9,357 bases of DNA from Regnicoccus frigidus (lineage in GTDB: Bacteria; Cyanobacteriota; Cyanobacteriia; PCC-6307; Cyanobiaceae), in assembly GCA_025194985.1 (NCBI GenBank), contig JAOANE010000060.1, positions 1-9,357 of the forward strand, read 5' to 3'. The notes under the pieces are model-generated. The model did not search any database. It saw nothing but the letters and a program-made list of their open reading frames with translations, and had not been told where the DNA came from. Each line of letters begins with the position of its first letter. The first letter of the stretch is position 1. Position numbers and translations under genes: made by a program. Below, piece by piece: positions 1-5,906 of this stretch.

Positions 1-557
1 TGCCGCCATTCCTTCACCACATAGGGGGGCACCGCCAGCTCATTAATGGCTCCGGGGAGCTTCAAGCGCAGCGGCCGGTCTTGGGAAAGATCGGCCAGCA
101 ATGGCTCCAGATCGAATTCAGCTGCGGCCGAGCGGCCATCAACCGCCAGCTGGGAATTCTCCAGGGTGAGATCGTCCAAGCTCCAGCTGAAGGGGCCGGA
201 GCGCACCTGCAGCGGGGTGGGGTGCTCAAGCCGCAATTTGCCCGGGAAGCCCACCAGGCGCAGACGCAACGCCCCCCCAGCTGGGCCCTCGCGGTAAGCC
301 ACCAGCTGCCAGCTCTGGTCGTCGAGGTCACGCAGGCTTTCAAGGCTGCGCAGCACCGGCGTGCCGTTGGCATCGGGGTGGGCGTGCAGCTGGGCCAGGG
401 GGCCAGAGGCCGCCATCACCGCGTTGGGGAAGGACACCAGGCCAGCAAACGACAGCAACAGGGCGAGCATCAGGATCAGGGGACGGCAAGCCACGGGCAC
501 CAATCGACCCTGGATTCCAGTGTTCTGGATTGGCATGGTCAGGCTTTCTCTGCTCAT
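1..557 (-). CDS. DUF3122 family exported protein (3' end beyond left edge)
   Basis: The reading frame is open from ATG 557 through the left edge, so about 185 residues are visible and the stop lies outside. Residues 26-43 are a hydrophobic stretch preceded by basic residues, followed by an AVMA-ASG signal-peptidase I type site near residue 49, so the product is probably exported to the periplasm or thylakoid lumen. The mature part contains DQSWQLVAYR, LRLRLVGFPG and, near the edge, AVPPYVVKEW, which I recognise as the pattern of the cyanobacterial DUF3122 family, whose function is unknown. Start choice: ATG 557 overlaps the TGA of the upstream glucosidase gene as ATGA, suggesting translational coupling. 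An in-frame ATG at 536 (seven codons later) would also leave a complete signal peptide. Family length is usually 150-190 residues, so little is probably missing. The family call comes from memory of conserved patterns. Confidence 0.75.
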   Translation of the reverse strand, partial: MSRESLTMPIQNTGIQGRLVPVACRPLILMLALLLSFAGLVSFPNAVMAASGPLAQLHAHPDANGTPVLRSLESLRDLDDQSWQLVAYREGPAGGALRLRLVGFPGKLRLEHPTPLQVRSGPFSWSLDDLTLENSQLAVDGRSAAAEFDLEPLLADLSQDRPLRLKLPGAINELAVPPYVVKEWR

Positions 558-3076
558 GGTTCCCGCGCGGCGCCCGGGATCGGCTGCCAGTCCGTGTGCG
601 TGGCCCAGAGGGCCCAGATCGCCATCGCCCGCAGGTAGTGGCAGGCGCGGAAGGTGCCCGTCGCCGTGATCGCCTCGGGAGTACGGAACTGCAGGCCGCC
701 GCCATACACCTGGTTCACCACCGCGCTGCTGACCGCCAGGGCGGTGTCCGTTTCGCCCATCAGGCGGTAATAGGCGGCAATGCCGAAGTTGATGCCGGTC
801 CACACCTCAAGTGGATGGGTGCCGCCCGGATCCAGCGGCGTGCCGTCGCGGCGCAGGCCGTTGGCCATCCCCAACCGGCCGCCCTCGAAGCGCTCAAAGC
901 AGGCCTCGCGAATGGCGACGAGCGAGGAACGGGAGCGCTCCTCGGCCACCACCGGCGGCAGGCCCAACAGACGGGCGTAAAAATCACCACAGAGCTGGTC
1001 GGCCATCACCACCGGCGTGCCGCTCTCGGCATCGATCCGGTAGTACTCCCCGTTCCAGAGCAGGGCATCGAAGTTGGCGCGCGATTGCTCCAGCCAACCG
1101 CCGAACTCCCGTTGCACGTCTCCGGTGTCGAGGCCCAGCTCCAGCTGCAGCCGTTGGGCCATCGCCAGGGCCGCCTCCAGCGCCGCGATCCAGAGGGCGC
1201 CGCAGTAGGCACTCACCCCCTGCAGTGGCCAGTCGTCGAAGGTCTGGTCCGGGGCGCCGCCGTTGTCGGGAAGGCCGTCGTTGTTGGCATCAAAATGCTT
1301 GAGGTAGCGCAGGGCTTCGACGGCAGCGGGCCAGCAATCGGCAAGGAAACGCAGGTCTTCGCCGCCAGGCGCCAGCTTGAAGCTGCGCCACACCTGCAGC
1401 ACGAAATCGGAGGCCAGGTCTTTCCAGAGGTTGCAGTCCTGGTAGGCGGTGTAGTTGGTGGCATCGAAGGGACGCTCATTCGGGGCGCCGAGGTCGTGGG
1501 GGGTGGCACCAGCCAGCTTGCGGGGCGCCTCCACCCGCCCCTTGCCCTGGGTGAAATACCAGCCGATCGGTCGGGGGGTGGCATCGCCGGCCGGGATGGC
1601 GCGCGCAAAGCTGCGCAGCACCGCCTTGTCGAGTTCAGGCCAGAGCTGCAGCAGGGCAAAGGAGCCATAGAGGCGCACGTCGAGGCTTTCGTACCAGGCG
1701 TAATCGAGGCACTCGAGCACCCCGAAGCGACCCACCGGATCCTCCGGACCAGCGGCGGTCCAGAGGCTGCCGCCGCTGGCGAGGTCGTAGAGCTCGTTGA
1801 AGAGGGCCATGCGCAGGGCCTCGGGCAGGTCGCTGCGCTCCAGCACCGGTTGCTGCCAGGCGTCGATCTGCTGGCGCCAGCTGGGCCAGTCGGCTAAGGC
1901 CTCGGTGGCGATCGCCACGGCGTTGTCGCCACCGGCGCCGAAGTGGTCGGTGTAGCGGCGCAGGGCCCCCTGGCCGGTGGCGAAGGCCGTGAGCGGCAGG
2001 TCCCAGCTGATCACCAGCGGCAATTCGATCTCAGCGCCCGGCTCCAGCCGGAAGCGCAGGGCCAGCGCCGCGCTGGCCTGCTCGCCTGCGGTGCTGCGCC
2101 GGTCGTTGTCGCTGGCTGGAATCGAGCCATCGCGGGCGAAGGGCTCCCAGATTTCGGCGCCATCGCCACGGGGATCCCAGCGGCTGCAGCGCAGCACCTC
2201 CACCCCCGGCAGGTCGGCGGGCACCGCCAGACACCACTGGCCTTCGCCCTCCGCCAACGGCTGGCTGCGCCGCCCCTCCAGCAGCACACCCTGGAGGGCG
2301 CCTGTATCAACGCAACGGTTGCGCTGGCCCTCGCCGCGGCCGATCGCCGGCAGGTAGGTGTGCTCCGGGCTGCCGTCATCGCGGAAGTGGACGGAGGCGG
2401 AGGGATCGGTGTTGGTGAACCAGCCCAGCGTGTTGCGCCAGCTCAGCAGCAGCGACAGGTCCAGGGGCGCGTCGGTGGGATTGGCCAACCGCCAACGGAA
2501 CACCGCCACCGGGTAGCTGCTGCGCTGGTAATCACCCGGCAGGATCGGACTGAACGCCTCACAGCCCACCGACGCTTTGAACACACCGCTGTGCTCGACC
2601 CAGCTCAGGGGGTAGCGGGCGGCATAGGTGCCGGTGCTCTGCTCAGGGGTGCTGGCCGGGTACCACTGCCAGGCGCCCAGGGGTGGCTCGCCTGGCTCCT
2701 GGCTGGAATCAAGCGGACGGGAATCGTCACGCTGCGGGGCGGTGGCCAGGGCGTGGGCGCGGCTGGTGGTGCCGTCGTTTTCGAACAGGGCGAACTGGCA
2801 ATCCGGCAGAACTCCGAACCAGTGTTCACCGCCATCGAGATGCCAGAGGTTGACCTGGCCATCGGGGGCACGGCCGAAGCAACCGGCGCCGAAACCACCC
2901 AGGGGCATGCCGTGGTTGGGGCCGTCATCCAGGTTGCTGGCGTAACGGACGGTGTAAGGCGCCTCCCAGCCCAGGCCGAACGGCCGCTGCCAACTGGCCG
3001 CCGGTGCCTGATAGGGCTGGCTGGAGCCGCGGCCGCGCAACAGTTTCGAGAAGGCGGTAAGACCGAAAGGCGCCAT
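554..3076 (-). CDS. GH116 family beta-glucosidase / GBA2-like glucosylceramidase
   Basis: An 840-residue protein with the two-part architecture of glycoside hydrolase family 116, the family of human GBA2 (non-lysosomal glucosylceramidase, also called bile acid beta-glucosidase). A beta-rich N-terminal domain (about 40-370, starting with HGMPLGGFGAG) precedes an (alpha/alpha)6 catalytic domain (about 400-825). Recalled active-site residues of Thermoanaerobacterium xylanolyticum GH116 line up with compatible spacing: nucleophile E455 (LECLDY), D466 (SLDVR), H527-D528 (PHDLG), T612 and acid/base D614 (QTFDDW), W759, E801 and R810 (EAITATGTFR). The enzyme should thus be an active retaining beta-glucosidase. 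No signal peptide or membrane helix is visible, so it is probably cytosolic or peripheral. The substrate is unknown; beta-glucosyl lipids such as glucosyldiacylglycerol are a guess. No strong ribosome binding site precedes ATG 3076. The stop codon overlaps the start of the DUF3122 gene. Confidence 0.92.
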   Translation of the reverse strand: MAPFGLTAFSKLLRGRGSSQPYQAPAASWQRPFGLGWEAPYTVRYASNLDDGPNHGMPLGGFGAGCFGRAPDGQVNLWHLDGGEHWFGVLPDCQFALFENDGTTSRAHALATAPQRDDSRPLDSSQEPGEPPLGAWQWYPASTPEQSTGTYAARYPLSWVEHSGVFKASVGCEAFSPILPGDYQRSSYPVAVFRWRLANPTDAPLDLSLLLSWRNTLGWFTNTDPSASVHFRDDGSPEHTYLPAIGRGEGQRNRCVDTGALQGVLLEGRRSQPLAEGEGQWCLAVPADLPGVEVLRCSRWDPRGDGAEIWEPFARDGSIPASDNDRRSTAGEQASAALALRFRLEPGAEIELPLVISWDLPLTAFATGQGALRRYTDHFGAGGDNAVAIATEALADWPSWRQQIDAWQQPVLERSDLPEALRMALFNELYDLASGGSLWTAAGPEDPVGRFGVLECLDYAWYESLDVRLYGSFALLQLWPELDKAVLRSFARAIPAGDATPRPIGWYFTQGKGRVEAPRKLAGATPHDLGAPNERPFDATNYTAYQDCNLWKDLASDFVLQVWRSFKLAPGGEDLRFLADCWPAAVEALRYLKHFDANNDGLPDNGGAPDQTFDDWPLQGVSAYCGALWIAALEAALAMAQRLQLELGLDTGDVQREFGGWLEQSRANFDALLWNGEYYRIDAESGTPVVMADQLCGDFYARLLGLPPVVAEERSRSSLVAIREACFERFEGGRLGMANGLRRDGTPLDPGGTHPLEVWTGINFGIAAYYRLMGETDTALAVSSAVVNQVYGGGLQFRTPEAITATGTFRACHYLRAMAIWALWATHTDWQPIPGAAREP
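1908..1915. other. HIP1 octamer palindrome (GCGATCGC)
   Basis: A single GCGATCGC, inside the glucosidase gene. This octamer is highly over-represented in many cyanobacterial genomes but not in marine picocyanobacteria. Only one complete copy was found by eye in the window. Confidence 0.7.
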
Positions 3077-3152
3077 CGAGCCAGGGAAAGTGGAGTCAGC
3101 TTGTCAGAACTGATCAGAACAGGTTGGCCCCAAGCGGCTCATTGGTTGCGTC
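3077..3152 (-). promoter_or_regulatory. Leader region of the glucosidase gene with repeated TCAGAAC
   Basis: This 76-bp gap lies between the small protein gene and the glucosidase gene. It contains TCAGAAC at 3104-3110 and again at 3114-3120, a 10-bp period (about one helical turn), with the palindrome CTGATCAG across 3110-3117. The arrangement would suit a regulator binding one DNA face. No clear -10/-35 pair or terminator stem was seen. A promoter or operator role is inference from position. Confidence 0.3.
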
Positions 3153-3169
3153 TTACTGGTTGCGGCTCA
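3134..3169. repeat. Short duplicated segment at the 3' end of the small protein gene
   Basis: TGGTTGCG occurs at 3143-3150 and 3157-3164, and GCGGCTCA at 3134-3141 and 3162-3169. Read on the minus strand, the last three codons plus stop (CGC AAC CAG TAA) are followed after two bases by a near copy (CGC AAC CAA TGA). The pattern looks like a small slippage duplication over the stop codon. Confidence 0.5.
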
Positions 3170-3395
3170 CGTCCTGATCGATCAGGGCATCAAGGGTGAT
3201 GGCCGAACGCACCAGGGCCTGATAGCGCAGCACCACGCGGCGGTTGCGCTCCAGCCAGAGGCCCGGGTCACCCTCGACGCCACCGCCACCCACCCCGTCG
3301 CCGGCCAGGAGCTCCAGCTCCCCCTGACGGCCCACCAGGGCCAGCACCAGTTCATGGATGCGCTGGCGGCGGTCGGGATCGGCCAGGGAGGACAT
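3153..3395 (-). CDS. Small uncharacterised protein, 80 residues
   Basis: I do not recognise a named family. The frame runs from ATG 3395 to TAA at 3153-3155, and codon third positions are overwhelmingly G or C in the style of the neighbouring real genes. The product looks like two helical, charged segments (RRQRIHELVLALVGRQGELE at about residues 9-28 and LWLERNRRVVLRYQALVRSA at about 46-65) separated by a Gly-rich loop (GVGGGGVEGDPG). No signal peptide, membrane helix or metal motif is visible, so it is probably cytosolic. An in-frame TGA upstream rules out any longer ATG or GTG start. The gene is divergent from cobL (51 bp apart) and lies 76 bp ahead of the glucosidase on the same strand, so it could share transcripts with the latter. 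A chance frame is possible but less likely given the codon pattern and the orderly sequence. Confidence 0.6.
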   Translation of the reverse strand: MSSLADPDRRQRIHELVLALVGRQGELELLAGDGVGGGGVEGDPGLWLERNRRVVLRYQALVRSAITLDALIDQDVSRNQ

Positions 3396-3430
3396 CGGCA
3401 GGCGGCAGCAATCTGCCGGGCATCATGGCG

Positions 3431-3436
3431 AGGGGA
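3431..3436 (+). promoter_or_regulatory. Ribosome binding site of cobL
   Basis: AGGGGA lies 10 bases before ATG 3447. It supports that start over the in-frame upstream ATG at 3354, which would add 31 residues with no family similarity and overlap the divergent small gene. Confidence 0.5.
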
Positions 3437-3446
3437 CCTGGAATCC

Positions 3447-4745
3447 ATGAACAACGACGCCAGGCTTGATGTGATCGGCACCGATGCCGGCGGCCTTGAG
3501 TCCCTCTCTGCCCAGGCCCTGGGGCTGGTGCACAGGGCCCAGCTGTTGGCGGCACCCTCCCGCCTACTGAGCGGTCTGGGGAGTTGCCAGGCGGAGCTGC
3601 ACAGCAGCGACAGGCCCGATCAGCTGATCCCGGTGCTGCGAGCCTCCCTGGCTGCTGGTCGGGCCACTGTGCTGCTGGCCAGCGGCGATCCGCTCTGGTT
3701 CGGCATCGGTCGGCTGCTGTTGCAGCAGATCCCATCAGAGCAGCTTCGTTTTCATCCTGCACCTTCCAGCCTGCAGCTGGCGTTCGCGCGAATCGGCAGG
3801 CCCTGGCAGGACGCGAGCTGGATCAGCCTGCACGGCCGCGAGCCCGAACCCCTGGCCCGCAGGCTGCAGCAGCGGCCAGCCGCCCTGGCGGTGCTCACCG
3901 ATCCGGGCCGGGGCGGTGCCGAGGAGGTGCGCCGAATTCTGCGGGCTTCCGGCTTGGAAGCGGCCTATGCCGTCTGGCTTTGCGAACGGCTCGGCCATCC
4001 CGACGAGAGGGTCTGGCGCCTGGGGGCGGAGGCGGCCCTTCCCGCCGATCTCGACCCGCTGCATCTGGTGGTCTTGATCGCCGAGACCCCCGCCCCGCCC
4101 GATCCGGGCGAGCTGCCGCTGTTCGGCCTCGACGACGGCCTCTGGCTGCAGCACCCCGATCGCCCTGGCCTGATGACCAAACGGGAGGTGCGAGTTCAGC
4201 TGTTGGCCGATCTGGAGTTGCCCCCTGACGGCGTGCTCTGGGACCTGGGCGCCGGGGTGGGCTCGATCGGTCTGGAGGCCCTGCGGCTGCGCCCGAACCT
4301 GGGGCTCTGGGCGGTGGAGCGGCGCGGCGGGTCCGCCGCCCTGATCACCGCCAATGCCCAGCGACTGGGCGTGCATCCGGCAGGGGTGCTCGAGGGCGAG
4401 GCCCTGGAGCTGGTGGGAGCCGGGGCTGATGACACCCCCCCTCCCCTGCCCGACCCCGACCGGGTGTTGATCGGTGGAGGCGGTCGGCAGCGGGCCCCGT
4501 TGCTGCAGGCCGTGTTGGAGCGCCTCCGGCCCGCTGGGGTGGTGGTGGTGCCACTGGCGACGGTGGAGGCCCTGGCCGAACTGCGCCCCCTGCTGGAGCG
4601 GGCCGGTCTGCAGGTGCAGGTGAGCCAGCACCAGGCCTGGCGCGGGGCATCCCTGGCCGATGGCACCCGCCTGTCGCCGCTCAATCCGGTGCTGGTGCTG
4701 AAGGGGCGCCGTTCCAGCGGATCAGCACCGGGCTTCCCGGCCTGA
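3447..4745 (+). CDS. cobL: Precorrin-6Y C5,15-methyltransferase (decarboxylating), CbiE-CbiT fusion
   Basis: A 432-residue protein of the corrin (vitamin B12 / pseudocobalamin) pathway. It methylates precorrin-6Y (or the cobalt-containing counterpart) at C5 and C15 using S-adenosylmethionine and decarboxylates the C12 acetate side chain. The N-terminal CbiE-like half (about 7-210) shows DVIGTDAGGLESLS, the tetrapyrrole methylase signature ASGDPLWFGIG (78-88), HPAPSSLQLAFARIG (103-117) and DPGRGGAEEV (152-161). The C-terminal CbiT-like half (about 235-420) starts with LMTKREVR and has the SAM-binding loop WDLGAGVGSIGLEAL (265-279) and IGGGG (342-346). Length suits fused CobL (about 400-430). 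The tail after NPVLVLKGR is a short low-complexity extension read through the 3' end of the opposing DUF192 gene (65-nt overlap). No other corrin gene is in the window, so it is probably transcribed alone. Confidence 0.95.
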   Translation: MNNDARLDVIGTDAGGLESLSAQALGLVHRAQLLAAPSRLLSGLGSCQAELHSSDRPDQLIPVLRASLAAGRATVLLASGDPLWFGIGRLLLQQIPSEQLRFHPAPSSLQLAFARIGRPWQDASWISLHGREPEPLARRLQQRPAALAVLTDPGRGGAEEVRRILRASGLEAAYAVWLCERLGHPDERVWRLGAEAALPADLDPLHLVVLIAETPAPPDPGELPLFGLDDGLWLQHPDRPGLMTKREVRVQLLADLELPPDGVLWDLGAGVGSIGLEALRLRPNLGLWAVERRGGSAALITANAQRLGVHPAGVLEGEALELVGAGADDTPPPLPDPDRVLIGGGGRQRAPLLQAVLERLRPAGVVVVPLATVEALAELRPLLERAGLQVQVSQHQAWRGASLADGTRLSPLNPVLVLKGRRSSGSAPGFPA

Positions 4746-5244
4746 GTCCCAGCCGGGCCGCCTCACCCCCATCAAGTTCGACAACGCCGTCGGCGGGCCC
4801 CGGAGAGCGATAGCTGGGGCAGGGCAAGCGCGGGCAGGGAGGTGCCGCCGCCTCGATGGCGATGACCCGGCCGGCCCGCAGGAAGATCAGGTCGAGCGGA
4901 ACCAGGGTGCGGTGCATCCAGAAGCTCAGCGGCGCCTCGGGCTCGAAGCGAAACCACATGCCCCGCAGCGCGCCAAGGGCCGGGCGTTGCATCAGTCCCC
5001 AGGCGAACTGGCGGGGGGTTCGCGGCACCTCCAGCTGGATACAGGGGCCTGGCTCCGCTTCCAAGCACCACTGGGCTTCGATCGGCAGGAACTGGGGGGG
5101 TTGCGCCGGGGTCGTCGCTTGCTGCGGGATCGGAGCCAACCTCGACACTGACAGCGCTGACATCCCCAGAACCGACAAGCCCAGTCCAGACGCCGCCAAT
5201 CCCGTGACTGCCAGGGCGAGACGGGCCGCCAAGGTCATGGTCAT
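4681..5244 (-). CDS. DUF192 family secreted or membrane-anchored protein
   Basis: A 187-residue protein. Residues 5-33 are hydrophobic (LAARLALAVTGLAASGLGL...) and act as a signal peptide or membrane anchor, followed by a Pro/Gln-rich linker. The DUF192 domain occupies about 57-176: LEVPRTPRQFAWGLMQRP, GMWFRFEPEAPLSFWMHRT, PLDLIFL, and the end LGLRPGSPV. DUF192 is widespread and of unknown biochemical function. Four cysteines (60, 68, 137, 142) fit a disulphide-bonded extracytoplasmic fold (inference). ATG 5244 overlaps the stop of the upstream regulator gene as ATGA; a second ATG lies two codons later. It is the last gene of the proposed pheS operon. The C-terminal 20 or so codons overlap the 3' end of cobL on the other strand. 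Confidence 0.88.
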   Translation of the reverse strand: MTMTLAARLALAVTGLAASGLGLSVLGMSALSVSRLAPIPQQATTPAQPPQFLPIEAQWCLEAEPGPCIQLEVPRTPRQFAWGLMQRPALGALRGMWFRFEPEAPLSFWMHRTLVPLDLIFLRAGRVIAIEAAAPPCPRLPCPSYRSPGPADGVVELDGGEAARLGLRPGSPVLIRWNGAPSAPAPD

Positions 5245-5906
5245 GGCGCCGCTGGAGGCTGGCGCTCACAGAGGCAATAGCCCCGCCCGCGCAAGGTGTG
5301 GATCAGCCGCCGTTCGCCGCCCTCCTCGAGCTTTTGGCGCAGGTAGCGCACATAGACCTCGACCACGTTGCTGCCGGCGGTCTGCTGGGGGTCCCCCCAG
5401 GCTTCGCGCAGCAGCAGGTCCCGGCCGAGCACTTCGCCCTCATGGCGCATCAGCACCATCAGCAATTGGTACTCCCTGGCAGTGAGCGCGATCAGCCGGC
5501 CAGCACGGCTCACCTCGCGCCGACCGGTATCAACCCGGAGATCGGCCACCTGGAGTTGGCTGCTGGCCGGCAGGGGGCGATGACTGCGCAGGCGCAGGTG
5601 CGAGCTCAGCCGCAGCAGCAGGTCGCTGGATCCAGCCGAGGAGAGCCAGAAGTCGTCGGCGCCGGCGCTGAGGCAGCTGGAGCGGCCCTCGATGCTGTCG
5701 GTTTCAATATCAAGCAAGAGGGGCACTCCCGGCAGCGTCAGGCGCAGGGTGGGGAGCATCGCAAGCCCTTCGCTGCCACAGAGCAACACCAGGGCAGGCG
5801 GTTCAGGCAGGGCACCCAGTTGGGCGATGCGGTAACCGGAGGCTTCCAGCCTCGCCGCCCGGGCTTCCGCGGCAGGCCCCACCAGAAGGATCAGGGGGCC
5901 GTTCAT
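5241..5906 (-). CDS. OmpR/PhoB-type response regulator with degenerate receiver domain
   Basis: A 221-residue transcription regulator. The C-terminal half (about 117-215) is a standard winged-helix effector domain: LTAREYQLLMVLMRHEG (141-157), LLREAWG, VVEVYVRYLRQKLE (181-194) and IHTLRGRGY (202-210). The N-terminal half has receiver length and rhythm but lacks every phosphorylation residue: the usual acidic pair after strand 1 is G10-P11, the phospho-acceptor position after ALVLL is C43, the switch Thr/Ser after strand 4 is D66-I67 (LLLDIE), and the Lys-Pro of strand 5 is S-S (FWLSSAG). It therefore probably does not accept phosphate and may respond to a ligand or partner, or act constitutively as a dimer. 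Start and stop each overlap neighbours by ATGA (nadK before, DUF192 after), so it is translated with nadK. No histidine kinase gene is in the window. The specific regulator name is not recognisable. Confidence 0.9.
   Translation of the reverse strand: MNGPLILLVGPAAEARAARLEASGYRIAQLGALPEPPALVLLCGSEGLAMLPTLRLTLPGVPLLLDIETDSIEGRSSCLSAGADDFWLSSAGSSDLLLRLSSHLRLRSHRPLPASSQLQVADLRVDTGRREVSRAGRLIALTAREYQLLMVLMRHEGEVLGRDLLLREAWGDPQQTAGSNVVEVYVRYLRQKLEEGGERRLIHTLRGRGYCLCERQPPAAP

Noticed and set aside
62..638. Open frames on both strands at the left edge other than the DUF3122 frame
   Set aside because: Only the minus-strand frame through 557 has a signal peptide and family-like motifs; the others overlap it out of frame or antisense.
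530..1897. Long plus-strand open frame opposite the glucosidase
   Set aside because: Its product is low-complexity (rich in G, A, V, Q, R) with no family signature; it is antisense to an intact GH116 gene, and long antisense frames are expected in high-GC DNA.
1943..3199. Second long plus-strand open frame opposite the glucosidase
   Set aside because: Same antisense pattern; it runs across the real gene's start and into the small gene with no domain recognisable.
3354..3446. N-terminal extension of CobL from ATG 3354
   Set aside because: The 31 extra residues do not fit the family, would overlap the divergent small gene, and ATG 3447 has an AGGGGA site and the family N-terminus.
3735..4631. 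Minus-strand open frame of 298 codons inside cobL
   Set aside because: Antisense to conserved CobL motifs; the product is rich in Q, H, G and R with no recognisable fold.
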